A stretch of DNA of 64,000 bases from Streptomyces sp. NBC_01669 (GTDB lineage Bacteria; Actinomycetota; Actinomycetes; Streptomycetales; Streptomycetaceae): the NCBI RefSeq assembly GCF_026339735.1, contig NZ_JAPEQG010000001.1:1054001-1118000 (forward strand), in the 5' to 3' direction. The notes beneath the pieces are model-generated. The model had not been told where the DNA came from. It saw nothing but the letters and a program-made list of their open reading frames with translations, and searched no databases. Every line of letters starts with the position of its first letter. Position 1 is the first letter of the stretch. The position numbers and the translations under genes are program-made. This document shows, in pieces, positions 43,319 to 53,700 of this stretch.

Positions 43319-43522
43319 CCGGGGCGGACCAGATCACTTCGTCGGTCAGTGATATCGCTGGCGCCCCTCCTGGCGTGACCGCCGCGTCGTCGATGTCATC
43401 GCATTTTATGATCGCGACCGGTGTGGAGGCATCGACAAGCATAGGAAGCGTTGCCACGCCGTGGCATCGAGCGCCCGAGTGCTCGACGACCAGCACGGGC
43501 TGCACCGCCCCGGAGGTGTTCC

Positions 43523-44755
43523 ATGTACCCGAAGCTCCAGGACCTCGTCGACTCGCTGGCGGCCAAACTGTCACGCCCAACAACCCTCGAGGACCGCCGA
43601 CAGCGGCTGGTGGCCTACAGCCGGCACAGCGAGCTGCCCGACGCGGTGCGCCATGCTTCGATTCTGCAGCGTTGCGTCTCTGCCGAGGTGCTGGCATGGC
43701 TGCGACAGTTCGAGCTGGCCAAGGCGCGACAGCCGGTCCGCATTCCCCACAACGCCTCACTCGGCATGCTGCCGCGGGTATGCATACCGATCCGGCACCA
43801 CGACCTTCTCCTGGGGTATCTGTGGCTCATCGATGCCGACGAGTCGATGAGCTCGGAGCAGATCGCGCTGGCCGATACCGCCGCCCTAGACTTCGCTCTC
43901 GCCCTATATCGTGAGGTGCTGGTCGGCGAGCTCACGTCGGACCGGGAGACAGAGGCGATCAGGAACCTGCTGCTGTGTGGCAGCGATGTCCAGGCCTATG
44001 CGGCGCGCACCCTCATCGACGGCGGGCACTTCGACCCCTCCCTCGGCGTCGTCGTGCTGGTGGCCAGACCGGTGCTCACCCCCGACGCCGAGCCGGATGA
44101 CCAGGTGCGGCTGGCCCTCGAACATGCGCTCGCCAACACCCGTCACGGGCTGCCCGCAAGACACGCCGTCCACCTTGTCTCTTCCAGCGACGGGTTGCTT
44201 CTCTTCGGTACGGAGGGGGAGGTCGACGAGCTAGCGGTGAACCGCTGTGTGTCCCACCTCGACCACGCCCTGCAGACCGCGTTGTCCGGACTCGAGCAGG
44301 TGTCGTCATCCGTGATCGGCGTCGGACAGCCACGGTCGGAATTGGCGCAGGCAAGTGGCTCCTATCTCGAGGCCTGCCAAGCCGCTCGTATCGCTGCTTT
44401 CATGCCCGACGTCAGCCGGATCGCCCGATGGTCCCAGCTCGGCATCTACCGGTTGCTCGCGCAGCTGTTCAGTCAAGACCTCGGCGAGTTCGTGCTTCAT
44501 CCCGGGCTCGAGCGGCTTTTCACCAATCCGGAGGCGCTGCCTCTACTTAAGACGCTGGAGACCTACCTCGATCTCTCCGGGAACGCACTCGCGACCTCCG
44601 AACGCCTGAAGCTGCATCGTACGTCGCTGTACTCCCGCATTCAGCGTTTTGAGCACTTGGCAGGCGCCAACCTCAAAGACGGCAACGAACGTCTCTGCCT
44701 GCACCTCGGACTGAAACTCGCGCGGTTCACCGGCCGCTACCGGCCTGTCGGCTGA
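43523..44755 (+). CDS. PucR/CdaR-family transcriptional regulator
   Basis: A 410-residue regulator. The N-terminal two thirds carries a GAF-like region (PRVCIPIRHHDLLLGYLWLIDADESMSSEQIALADTAALDFALALYREVL) and the CdaR GGDEF-like domain. The C-terminus is the PucR helix-turn-helix: LLKTLETYLDLSGNALATSERLKLHRTSLYSRIQRFEHLAG. GGAGGTG at 43512-43518 fixes the start at 43523. PucR-like proteins often control catabolic genes in response to small metabolites. No obvious target lies beside it: the secreted-protein relic is upstream and the convergent S53 gene downstream. Confidence 0.87.
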   Translation: MYPKLQDLVDSLAAKLSRPTTLEDRRQRLVAYSRHSELPDAVRHASILQRCVSAEVLAWLRQFELAKARQPVRIPHNASLGMLPRVCIPIRHHDLLLGYLWLIDADESMSSEQIALADTAALDFALALYREVLVGELTSDRETEAIRNLLLCGSDVQAYAARTLIDGGHFDPSLGVVVLVARPVLTPDAEPDDQVRLALEHALANTRHGLPARHAVHLVSSSDGLLLFGTEGEVDELAVNRCVSHLDHALQTALSGLEQVSSSVIGVGQPRSELAQASGSYLEACQAARIAAFMPDVSRIARWSQLGIYRLLAQLFSQDLGEFVLHPGLERLFTNPEALPLLKTLETYLDLSGNALATSERLKLHRTSLYSRIQRFEHLAGANLKDGNERLCLHLGLKLARFTGRYRPVG

Positions 44756-44970
44756 ACCCTACGGCCTCGACGTAGCTGTCAACTTGACCCGGCCCCGAGG
44801 GACCGGGCTTGTGGGTAGGGCGCGACTGGCTGCCGCGTGGCCTCCCACGTCTGAGCCACCTAGGTGGTGGCTGGGACGCCTGGCTCACGCTCCGCTGTCC
44901 ACGCTTCCTCGCCCTTGCGGGCGAGGTTGCGGGATGCACCATCGGATCGGTGGCGGGGCCCCGACCTGTC

Positions 44971-45000
44971 CGTGCGGGCCGGGGCCGGGCGGCCCGCACG
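44971..45000 (-). terminator. Terminator hairpin of S53 gene copy 1
   Basis: CGTGCGGGCC (44971-44980) pairs with GGCCCGCACG (44991-45000) around a 10-nt GC loop, 10 bp past the stop codon. It occupies the same place as the 34-bp palindromes after copies 2 and 3. Partial copies of the second hairpin (TCGGTGGCGGGGC) lie at about 44940-44958. Confidence 0.7.
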
Positions 45001-45010
45001 AAGCGTCACA

Positions 45011-48000
45011 TCAGGTGCAGGTGGGGTCGGGTTTGAGCGCGATGTCGACCGTGGTCGTCTTGCCCGGCCCAATCTTGGCCGACTGGGTCTGCGGTGCCCA
45101 GCCTTCCTTGGCCACGGTCACCGTGAACGGGTTGTTGTTGACGTGGAGCCAGAACGCGTACTGACCGTTCCGGTCGGTCTTCAGCGGGTAGCTCGCCTTC
45201 TCCGAGGCGATCTGCACGGTCGCTCCGATCAGTGGCGCCGACGTGCCGGTGCAGCCGACCCCGGTGACCGTCCCGGTGATCTTTCCCCAGGTCTTGGGCG
45301 GGTTCACCACGAACGTCACCGGCACCGGGGCGATCCGGTACGGGGTCTTCGCGCTGATCGACAGCTGCGCGGTGAACGTGCCCGGCTGGGTGATCTCGGC
45401 GATGTTCGCGTTGAAACTCACGTTGACGTTGACGCTCTCGCCCGGCTGAAGCGTCAGCTCGGTCTTGTCCTCTGACAGCCAGGGGACATCGGTTGTGGTG
45501 CACTGGTCATAGCCGGGCAACAGTTCCGAGGTCTGGACAGCGTAGAAGTTTCCGGTGGCACCACCGATCTTGTAGAAGCCGCAGGCGGAGCCGCCGCGGT
45601 AGAGAGTTCGGTTGGAGTTGGGCAGTGCGGTCCAGGTATCGGCACCCGGGTCGAAGGTGAAACCCCGGTTGGTGAGCGTGCTGCCGCCGTAGGTTATGCC
45701 ACCGGACACGAGGAGCTTGTCGGCTGACACCGAGGAGCCCATCCCCCACAGGTCGATCGGCAGGTCGGCGACGGGAGCCCAGCCGGCGGACGCCGGGTCG
45801 TAGCCGTAGGCGTGCTTGGTGCCGCCACTGCCCGACAACCCGCCCGCGCAGTACAGCTTGGTCCCGATGCCGCCGCAACCGAGCCAGGAGATCGGCTCCG
45901 GATACGCCGCACCCGAACTCCAGGAGTCCAACGCAGGGTCGTACACCTGCACGTCCGTCTTGCCGCAGCCGGACGTGCAGCCACCGACGATGTAGATCTT
46001 GCCGTCCAGCACGGTCACGGCGGCGCCGGCGTACGGTTTCGGGTTGTCGGCGCCGGTGGACCAGGCGCCGGTCGCCGGGTCGTAGATCTCGGTCTTGGCC
46101 ACCGGATTCCCGTTCCAGCCCCAGCCGCCGAAGACGTAGAGCTTGCCACCGTAGGCGGCCGCCTGTGGCGCCTCCCGCGCGACGCTCAGGTTCGGCAGGG
46201 CACTCCATGCCTGGGCGCCCGGGTCGTAGACGTATGCCTTGCTGAGGACATGCGTGCCGTCGGTTCCGGCGACCGAGTAGACCTTGCCGTCGATGGTCGC
46301 CACGGCGTTGTCCATGATCGGCGTGGGGTAGTCGGCTACCGTCGTCCACGGTGCCGCGTACGGCGTCGCCGAGGGCTTGGCCGCCGCCGTCTGCGCGGTC
46401 TTGCCGGGCCGGAATCGCAGGGGGCTGTAGTGTCCCTTCACTTCCTGCAGCGGAGCACCCTTCTGCGTCGCGGCGGGCTGGTGGCCGCCCGGCCACTCAC
46501 CGATCTTGGCGGTCACCGGGGCGGTACCGGTGTTCTTCAAGGTCAGAGTGGAGCTGCCCTTGCCCTTCCAGTCGACGGTCTCGTTGAGCCGGGCCGGGCT
46601 GACCTCGATCCGGGGTGCGGGCAGGGCGAACGTGCCGTCCGATGCCTGGTCCGGGACCACGTTGACAGTGATGTCCTGTGGGCTGTAATAGTTCCCCGCC
46701 GTGGTGGTGAACCTGTGCTCCCCGGTGAGCGAGGAGAACATCCAGTAGAAGCCGTCGCCCAGGTTCGGGTCGTTCGGCGTCGCCGCCGAGGTCGTCTTCT
46801 CCGCGGGCTTGTCGGTCGACGTCACCGTGGCGCCGTTGATCCCGGCCCCGGTGTTCTTGTCGGTCACCCGGCCGAGGACCAGGCCGCCCGGTACCGGGTC
46901 ACACGTGCGGTCGCCGAGGAAGACGTCGTCGACCTGCCACCACCACCCCCACTTGGCGGTGAGGTGGAACCGTACCTGGACGTTGGCCTTGCCGGCGGCC
47001 TGGGACAGGTCCACGACCTCGGTCCGCGGCCCCCGGGCGCTGTCCTTGGTGTGGTGCCAGACGTTGGTCCACGTCTGGCCGCCGTCGACGCTGAAATCGA
47101 TGTCCCCGGTCTGTCCGAACGGGAAGCCGTCGTAGTCGGTGCGGAAGATCAGGGACGGGTGGCTTCGCCGGCTGAAGTCCATGACCGGGCTGATCAGCGA
47201 GGTGTCCTGCGCCTTTCCGTAACCGTAGTAGCTGCTGTCGACGATGGCGAAACCGCCGGACCCGCCGGTCTTGTTGCCTCGCTTGCCGGGGTCGGTGAAC
47301 GCCCAGGTCTGGCCGTTGCCGACCTTGTCATCGACGGTCCAGCCCGCCGGCGTGGTGTAGCGGCTGAACGACTCGGTGGGGCCCGCGTACTGGAAGGCGT
47401 ACCCGGCCGCGCTGCAAGTCGTCTGGTCGACCGGCGCGTTGACGTCATGCGTCACATCCGCCGAACCCACCTGCACATCCTGAGAGTCCCGCTGGTAACC
47501 CGGATACACCGGGTCGACCTGCAGGGTGTAGGTGTCCCCGGCGGGAACACTCAGCGTGTACTTCCCCGTCTTGGGGTCGGTGTAGGCGACCGCCGTCGGG
47601 TCATCCTTGACCCGCACGGTCGCATACAGCGGCCAGCCGTGACCGGAACCGTCATGGACCGTGCCGGTGACGTTGACGCTCGGCTTCGCGGTCAGCGCGA
47701 AGTCCTCGGTGACCTTCTGCCCGTCGGCGATCGCGACACCCGAAACGGTCTTGCCGGCGTACCCGAACTTGCTCGCGCTGACGTCATACGTTCCCGGTGG
47801 CACGGTCAAGGTGTAATGCCCCTGCCCGTCCGTCATCGCCGTGACGTCACCCACGGTGATCTTGGCCGAAGCCAGCGGAGCCGTGCCGTCGGTGACGGTG
47901 CCCGCGACGGTGCCGAGCGGCCCGGAACGGAACGCGGCGAGCCCGTTCGGGGTGCCGAGCCCGGTCGGCCCGTCATAACCCGACCCCGCATGACACAGGT

Positions 48001-49273
48001 AGTAGGCAGGCCAGCAGGTGCCGTTGCTTCCGGAGGTCACATCGTTGAGCGCGGACAGCTGGGCGTACGGGTAGGAGTTGGGCGCCGAACCCGTCGCCGG
48101 CGTCCCGGCCATCGCGTAGACCGAGGCGATGATCGGGGCGGACGCGCTGGTGCCGCCGAAGACCTGCCAGCCGCCGTGGTAGACCGCGACACCGGTGTTC
48201 GGGTCCGCGACCGCGGACACATCGGCGACCGCACGACCCGCGCAGCCGGTGTCCTTCTGGAACGACGGCTTGGTCTCATACGCCGAGCAGCCACTACCCG
48301 CACCCCACCATGCGCTCTCGGCCCAACCGCGGGTGGTGGAGGGGTCCTTGACCAGCGAGGTGCCACCGACCGCCGTCACATACGGTGACGCGGACGGGTA
48401 CGAGACGTTGTAACCGAAGTCACCGCTGCTGACGGTGATCGCGACACCGGGGTGGTTGAAGTAGGCGTCGTCAGCCTGGGTCTCGTCGGGGTCTTCGATA
48501 CCGCCGTAGCTGTTGGAGACGAACTTGGCGCCCTGGGCCACCGCCTGGTTCACGGCCGCGCCGAGATTGTCCAGGTAGCTGTCGTCGGCCTCGACCAGCA
48601 GGATCTTGCAGGTCGGGCATGTCGCGCTGACCATGTCGATGTCCAGTGCGATCTCCGCGGCCCACCCGGCGTCCGGTGACGGATAGTTCGTGCCGCCGCG
48701 CTGGTCGATCTTCTTGAAGCAGCCGTTGGCCGTGGTGCACGGCGGCAGCCCGTACTGCTGACGGTAAACGGCCAGGTCCGCCTCGGCGTTCGGGTTGTCG
48801 TACGCGTCGACGATCGCGACCGTCTCCGTGGAGCCGGCGGCGGGCAGGTTGTACGCGCTCTGCAGGTCGGACGGGCCGAAACCGCTGGGAGCGGCATCGG
48901 ACTGGAGACCCTTCGCCGCGACGACATCGGCGCGGACCATGGCAAGGCAGGACATCTTGCCGGCTCTTGACGGCTTGGCGCACACCTGACTGGTGGGGTG
49001 TTGACCAGGCGAGGTCGGCCCGGCGGCCTTCGTGGTCGGGACAGGATCCTTGGCGGAGGTAGCGGAGGTAGCGGAGGTAGCGGAGGTAGCGGAGGTAGCG
49101 GAGGCGGTAGAGGCGGTAGAGGCGGAGGCGGAGGCCGCGGTCGGCACAGCGATCACCGTGAGTGCGGCGACGGCGAGCGCCACGACCAGCACGCAGACGC
49201 GTCCGGCCGTCGTGGTCAACGAGGCCGGACGCGATCTGCGGCGGGATGGTCGCGCGGCGGGGGGATGAGACAT
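45011..49273 (-). CDS. Secreted S53 peptidase with CarboxypepD-like, jelly-roll and kelch domains, copy 1
   Basis: A 1,420-residue exported protein. An Arg-rich signal peptide (1-50) leads to a Ala/Ser/Thr linker. The S53 (sedolisin) catalytic domain spans about residues 130-450: Glu207 and Asp211 in WAAEIALDIDM, oxyanion Asp285 in SSGDFG, and Ser376 in GGTSASAP. The large N-terminal prodomain usual in S53 enzymes is absent. Two carboxypeptidase-regulatory-like beta domains (about 454-620), a MAM/jelly-roll-like domain (about 640-800), kelch repeats (about 950-1255) and two further beta domains follow. The ATG at 49273 has TAGGAG upstream. It likely acts outside the cell as a protease; its substrate is unknown. 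It is the longest of three tandem paralogues. Confidence 0.85.
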   Translation of the reverse strand: MSHPPAARPSRRRSRPASLTTTAGRVCVLVVALAVAALTVIAVPTAASASASTASTASATSATSATSATSATSAKDPVPTTKAAGPTSPGQHPTSQVCAKPSRAGKMSCLAMVRADVVAAKGLQSDAAPSGFGPSDLQSAYNLPAAGSTETVAIVDAYDNPNAEADLAVYRQQYGLPPCTTANGCFKKIDQRGGTNYPSPDAGWAAEIALDIDMVSATCPTCKILLVEADDSYLDNLGAAVNQAVAQGAKFVSNSYGGIEDPDETQADDAYFNHPGVAITVSSGDFGYNVSYPSASPYVTAVGGTSLVKDPSTTRGWAESAWWGAGSGCSAYETKPSFQKDTGCAGRAVADVSAVADPNTGVAVYHGGWQVFGGTSASAPIIASVYAMAGTPATGSAPNSYPYAQLSALNDVTSGSNGTCWPAYYLCHAGSGYDGPTGLGTPNGLAAFRSGPLGTVAGTVTDGTAPLASAKITVGDVTAMTDGQGHYTLTVPPGTYDVSASKFGYAGKTVSGVAIADGQKVTEDFALTAKPSVNVTGTVHDGSGHGWPLYATVRVKDDPTAVAYTDPKTGKYTLSVPAGDTYTLQVDPVYPGYQRDSQDVQVGSADVTHDVNAPVDQTTCSAAGYAFQYAGPTESFSRYTTPAGWTVDDKVGNGQTWAFTDPGKRGNKTGGSGGFAIVDSSYYGYGKAQDTSLISPVMDFSRRSHPSLIFRTDYDGFPFGQTGDIDFSVDGGQTWTNVWHHTKDSARGPRTEVVDLSQAAGKANVQVRFHLTAKWGWWWQVDDVFLGDRTCDPVPGGLVLGRVTDKNTGAGINGATVTSTDKPAEKTTSAATPNDPNLGDGFYWMFSSLTGEHRFTTTAGNYYSPQDITVNVVPDQASDGTFALPAPRIEVSPARLNETVDWKGKGSSTLTLKNTGTAPVTAKIGEWPGGHQPAATQKGAPLQEVKGHYSPLRFRPGKTAQTAAAKPSATPYAAPWTTVADYPTPIMDNAVATIDGKVYSVAGTDGTHVLSKAYVYDPGAQAWSALPNLSVAREAPQAAAYGGKLYVFGGWGWNGNPVAKTEIYDPATGAWSTGADNPKPYAGAAVTVLDGKIYIVGGCTSGCGKTDVQVYDPALDSWSSGAAYPEPISWLGCGGIGTKLYCAGGLSGSGGTKHAYGYDPASAGWAPVADLPIDLWGMGSSVSADKLLVSGGITYGGSTLTNRGFTFDPGADTWTALPNSNRTLYRGGSACGFYKIGGATGNFYAVQTSELLPGYDQCTTTDVPWLSEDKTELTLQPGESVNVNVSFNANIAEITQPGTFTAQLSISAKTPYRIAPVPVTFVVNPPKTWGKITGTVTGVGCTGTSAPLIGATVQIASEKASYPLKTDRNGQYAFWLHVNNNPFTVTVAKEGWAPQTQSAKIGPGKTTTVDIALKPDPTCT
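49053..49132 (-). repeat. In-frame 9-bp minisatellite in S53 copy 1
   Basis: GGAGGTAGC units repeat six or so times and then degenerate to GGAGGCGGTAGA units. On the coding strand each unit encodes Thr-Ser-Ala, so the linker is lengthened without shifting frame. Copies 2 and 3 have only a short form of this linker (ASASTTSAND). Expansion here explains most of the extra length of copy 1. Confidence 0.85.
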
Positions 49274-49428
49274 GTACAGCTCTCCTACGGGGTGCTTGCA
49301 AACCCGAATCGTGAATTCTTCATCAGGCAGATATCGGCTCAGTCGTATTTCTTCAGCCGCGACTCGTTTCCGCGGCCCAGCGTGCTGCAGTACGGACTGG
49401 GGTCCGTAATCACGAGGAGCTTGAGGCC

Positions 49429-49682
49429 CTATTCGGTCTCTTTCGGCCGGATGATGCCGGCCACGATCACGTAGGGATTTCCGTCGCCGTCATTGCCCAA
49501 GGCAGATTCCACGAGCACGTACTCACCAATCGCATCCTGATAGGAGAACGCGGCCGCATGAGGTCGTTTTCGACGACGGGGCCAGCAGATGCCTGTGCCT
49601 GAGCGGCCGCTGCCGGCAGGAAGCCGGATACTACGGCCGTCGCCGCTCCGAATACGATGACGAAACGCGAGAATATGTTCAT
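49429..49682 (-). pseudogene. Small secreted protein gene, frameshifted, upstream of S53 copy 1
   Basis: From ATG 49682 the minus strand encodes a clear signal peptide (NIFSRFVIVFGAATAVVSGF, LPAAAAQAQA), then SAGPVVENDLM. Continuing in that frame to 49467 gives unlikely sequence, but the frame two bases along reads AAAFSYQDAIGEYVLVESAL, GNDGDGNPYVIVAGIIRP and KETE with a stop at 49429. The joined product would be about 85 residues. The same relics occur in front of copies 2 and 3. I do not recognise the family. It could be a sequencing or assembly frameshift, but decay in all three copies argues for a true pseudogene. Confidence 0.6.
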
Positions 49683-50361
49683 TACCGTGCTTCCAGAAGC
49701 TGGATCAACCGGACGGGGTCGGCACTTTCCAGCCCCGAGGTGGTGCTCGGGGACACGAGGGTTTCGACAGGACACGGTGCACGAGAATTTGTTCGTCCCT
49801 TCTGCCGGACGACAGGTTCGCGCGGACTTTACGACCGGCGGCACAACCCCGTCATCGGCTGAATGTCGGGACGATTCCAGCGCCAGCCCGACGAATGTCG
49901 AATCGTGGTCGTTTTCACGCCAGACGGTGTCGCGGGGCGATGCTCGAGATCCGGGCACGGGCGGAGATCTCGGCGGCCGACAGGTGGGCACGACTGGTGA
50001 CGACGATCGCGACCTGCTTGCTGATCGGCCGTCCGACCAGGTCGGTCACATCACGGCGGATGACTGCCCGTCAGGTGGCCGTAAGGCAGGCCGATGCCGT
50101 CGTCGATGGCGGTGGTCCACCGGTTGGTCCGCCCGTGGCCGGGCTCGCAGGTGATGTCATCGGGCACGGTGCCGATCAGTTTGCGTCCGATAGCGACGGC
50201 GGAATAAAGCCGCCAGCAAGCGCGTTGACGCACTGTCACTCAGCACCCGCACGCTCATGCAGCCTGCCCAGTCCGGTGTCGCCTTTCCTGAGCAGCTCCG
50301 CCGAACCGGTCGGCGGCTGCTCACGACCGGCCCAACCCGCAAGGGAGAAAAGCGACCTGAA
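49683..50361. repeat. 680-bp intergenic block shared with 60258-60936
   Basis: This block, upstream of the small secreted gene, is nearly identical to 60258-60936 at a constant offset of 10,575 bp (for example identical peptides in every frame from 49940 to 50270). Copy 2 shares only the first 230 bp (to 55466). No frame gives a protein I can identify. The minus strand frames contain short open stretches, but these are broken by stops. Confidence 0.75.
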
Positions 50362-50616
50362 GTTCCCCCTCTGGACTGGACAGCTTGATACTGGGACGGA
50401 TGGTCCCGGAGGAAGCAGTCCCCATGCTCATGCTGCGCGCGAGCAGTTCGACGTTGAAGTCGACCATTGATCGAGCTGCCTGCAGGACCCGTGGCCTCGG
50501 GTATCCCGGCAGCGCGGTGTGGCTGCCCGCGTGCACGACCAGCAGTGTGGCGTTGTGCCGCAGTGCCTCCGGCGCCGCCCAGGTCAAAGCCGCCCATCCG
50601 CCCGGTGAGTCGCCGA
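50362..50616 (-). pseudogene. Probable universal stress protein (UspA) N-terminal fragment
   Basis: The minus strand reads GDSPGGWAALTWAAPEALRH, NATLLVVHAGSHTALPGYPR and further helical sequence ending IKLSSP. GxSPGGxxALxWAAxEAxxxxAxLxVVHA is the standard N-terminus of actinobacterial Usp domains. No start codon context or C-terminal half remains, and the piece is cut at exactly the edge of the repeat block. It is a remnant with no product expected. Confidence 0.5.
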
Positions 50617-50669
50617 GGCCGACTGCTCATCCACGCCCGCTGCGGACCGGGGGCGGCCGAGAAGGGTGG

Positions 50670-50743
50670 CGGCCCCGCCATCGGATCGGTGGCGGGGCCG
50701 CGACCTGTCCGTGCGGTATCGGGCCCGGGCCCGATACCGCACG
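50670..50743 (-). terminator. Tandem terminator hairpins after S53 copy 2
   Basis: Nearest the stop codon, CGTGCGGTATCGGGC (50710-50724) and GCCCGATACCGCACG (50729-50743) form a perfect 15-bp stem with a 4-nt loop. A second hairpin, CGGCCCCGCCA (50670-50680) with TGGCGGGGCCG (50690-50700), follows on the transcribed strand. The first stem differs in sequence from that of copy 3, yet pairing is intact. Confidence 0.88.
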
Positions 50744-50753
50744 AAACGTCACA

Positions 50754-53700
50754 TCAAGTACAGGTGCGGTCGGGTTTGAGAGAGAAGTCGGCCATGGTCG
50801 CCACGCCCTTCGTAATCTTGACCGATCGGGTCTGCGTCCCCCAGCCGTCCTTGGCCGCGATCACCGTGAGCGGGTTGTTGCTGACGTCGAGCCAGAGCAC
50901 GTACTGACCGTTCCGGTCGGTCTTCAGCGTGTAGCTGGCCGTCTTCGAGGTGATCTGCACGGTCGCTCCGGTCAGCGGCGCCGACGTGCCGGTGCAGCCG
51001 ACTCCGGTGACCGTCCCGGTGATCTTTCCCCAGGTCTTGGGCGGGTTCACCGTGAGCGTCACCGGGACCGACGGGATCGCCCCGTACGGGGTCTTCGCGC
51101 TGACCGTGAGCTCCGCGGTGAACGTGCCCGGCTGGGTGATCTCGGCGACGTTCGCGTTGAAACTCACGTTGACGTCGACGCTCTCGCCCGGCTGGATCGT
51201 CACCTCGGTCTTGTCCACCGAGAGCCAGGGGACTGCTACGCACTGGTCATAGCCGGGCAGCAGCTCGGAATTCTTGACCGCGTCCCACCCTGCGGGGGAA
51301 CCTCCGATCTTGTAGAAGCCGCAGGCGGAGCCGCCGCGGTAGACGGTGTTGTTGGAGTTGGGCAGCGCGGTCCAGGCGTTGGAACCCGGGTCGTAGGCGA
51401 AGCCCTGGTTGGTGATCGTGGTGAAGCCGTTGGTCACGCCGCCGGACACGAGGAACTTGCTGTCTGCCGCCGAGTAGCCCATTCCCCAGAGGTCGATCGG
51501 CAGGTCGGCAACGGCGGTCCAGCTGTGGGACGACGGATCGTAGCTGTAGGCGTGCTTGGTGGCGCTGACCGGGGTCGCCCCGCCCGCGCAGTAGAGCTTG
51601 TTCGCGATGGCGCCGCAGCCGAGCCAGGAGATCGGCTCCGGATACGCCGTGCCCGAACTCCAGGAGTCCGACACCGGGTCGTACGTCTGCACGTCCGTCC
51701 CGCCACAGTCGTCGGACGTGCAGCCGCCGACAATGTAGATCTTGCCGCCCAGTACGGTCACGGCGGCGCCGGCGTACGGTTTCGGGTTTTCGGCGCCGGT
51801 GGACCAGGCGCCGGTCGCCGGGTCGTAGATCTCGGTCTTGGCCACCGGCCTCCCGTACGGGTCCCAGCCGCCGAAGACGTAGAGCTTGCCACCGTAGGCG
51901 GCCGCCTGCGGCGCCGAACGGGCGATGCTCAGGTTCGGCAGGGCACTCCACGCCTGGGCACCTGGGTCGTAGACGTAGGCGTTTTTGAAATCGGATGCGC
52001 CGTCGGTTCCGCCGACCGAGTAGACCTTGCCGTCGATGGTCGCCACGCCGTTGTCCATGATCGGCAAGGGGTAGTCGGCCACCGTCGTCCACGGTGCCGC
52101 GTACGGCGTCGCCGACGGCTTGGCCGCCGCCGTCTGCGCAGTCTTGCCGGGCCGGAACCGCAGGGGGCTGTAGTGTCCCTTCACCTCCTGCAGCGAAGCA
52201 CCCTTCTGCGCCGCGGCGGGCTGGTGGCCGCCCGGCTGCTTACCGATCTCGGCGGTCACCGGGGCGGTTCCGGTGTTCTTCAAGGTCAGGGTGGAGCTGC
52301 CCCGGCCCTTCCAGTCGACGGTCTTGCTGACCTGGGCCGGGACCGCGATCCGTGGTGCGGGCAGGGCGAACGTGCCGTCCGATGCCTGGTCCGGGGCCAC
52401 GTTGACGGTGATGTCCTGGGCGCTGTAGGAGTTCCCCGCCGTGGCGGTGAACGTGTGCTTCCCGGTGAGCGAGGAGAACATCCAGTAGAAGCCGTCGCCC
52501 AGGTTCGGGTCGTTCGGCGTCACCACCGAGGTCGTCTTCTCCGCGGGCTTGTCGGCCGACGTCACCGAGGCGCCGTTGATCCCGGCTCCGGTGTTCTTGT
52601 CGGTCACCTGGCCGAGGACCAGGCCGCCCGGTGCCGGGTCACACGTACGGTCGCCGAGGTGGACGTCGTCGACCTGCCACCACCACCCAAAGCTGGCGGT
52701 GAAGTGGAACCTCACCTGGACGTTGGCCATGCCGGCGGCCTGGGACAGGTCCACGATCTCGGTCCGCGGCCCCCGGGCGGTGTCGGTGGTGTGGTGCCAG
52801 ACGTTGTTCCACGTCTGGCCGCCGTCGACGCTGAGATCGACGTCCCCGGTCTCGCCCGGGACGCTGTTGTAGTCGGTGCGGAAGGTCAGGGCCGGGTGGG
52901 TTCGCCGGCTGAAGTCCATGACCGGGCTGATCAGCGAGCTGTCCTGTGACTTGCCGACGCCGTATTTCGCGCTGTCGATGATGGCGAAGCCGCCGGACCC
53001 GCCGGTCTTGTTGCCGCGCTTGCCGGGGTCGTTGAACACCCAGGTCTGGCCGTTGCCGACCTTGTCGTCGACGGTCCAGCCCGACGGCGCTGTGGTGCCG
53101 TCGAACGACTCGGTGGTGCCGTCGTAGTGGAGGCCGTACCCGGCCGTGCTGCAGGTCGTCCAGTCGACCGACGCGTTGACATCATGCGTCACATCCGCCG
53201 AACCCACCTGCACATCCTGAGAGTTCCGCTGGTAACCCGGATACAACGGGTCGGCCTGCAGAGTGTAGGTGCCGGAGACGGGCACACTCAGCGTGTACTT
53301 GCCCGTCCTGGGGTCGGTGTAGGCGACCGCCGTCGGCTCGCCCTTGACCCGCACGGTCGCATACAGCGGCCAGCCATGACCGGAACCGTCATGGACCGTG
53401 CCGGTGACATTCACGCGCGACTTCGCGGTCAACGCGAAGTTCTCGGTCACCGTCTGGCCGTCGGCGAGCGCGACACCCGAAACGGTCTTGGTGGCGTACC
53501 CGAACTTGCTCGCGCTGACGTCATAGGTTCCGAGTGGCGCGGTCAGGGTGTAATGGCCCTGCCCGTCCGTCATCGTCGTGACGTCACCCACGCTGATCTT
53601 GGCCGAAGCCAGCGGAGCGGTGCCGTCGGTGACGGTACCGATGACAGTGCCGTGCGGCGTGTAACGGAACGCGGCGACCCCGTTCGGGGTGCCGAGCCCG

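Noticed and set aside
43319..43522. Minus-strand frame with TSGAVQPVLVVEHSGARCHG as a possible enzyme remnant
   Set aside because: The segment is short and I cannot assign it to any family. It is better left as unexplained sequence upstream of the PucR gene.
44851..44880. Inverted repeat AGCCACC/GGTGGCT as terminator of the PucR gene
   Set aside because: It is short and nearly 100 bp from the stop, with no T-tract. The strong hairpin at 44971 belongs to the convergent S53 gene.
49053..49132. Possible CRISPR array because of short regular repeats
   Set aside because: Units are 9 bp without spacers and keep the reading frame of a protein linker. No cas genes are present in the window.
50051..50239. 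62-codon minus-strand frame (also at 60626-60814)
   Set aside because: It is kept in both copies of the repeat block only because the DNA is duplicated. There is no ribosome binding site, no family match, and the surrounding frames are broken.
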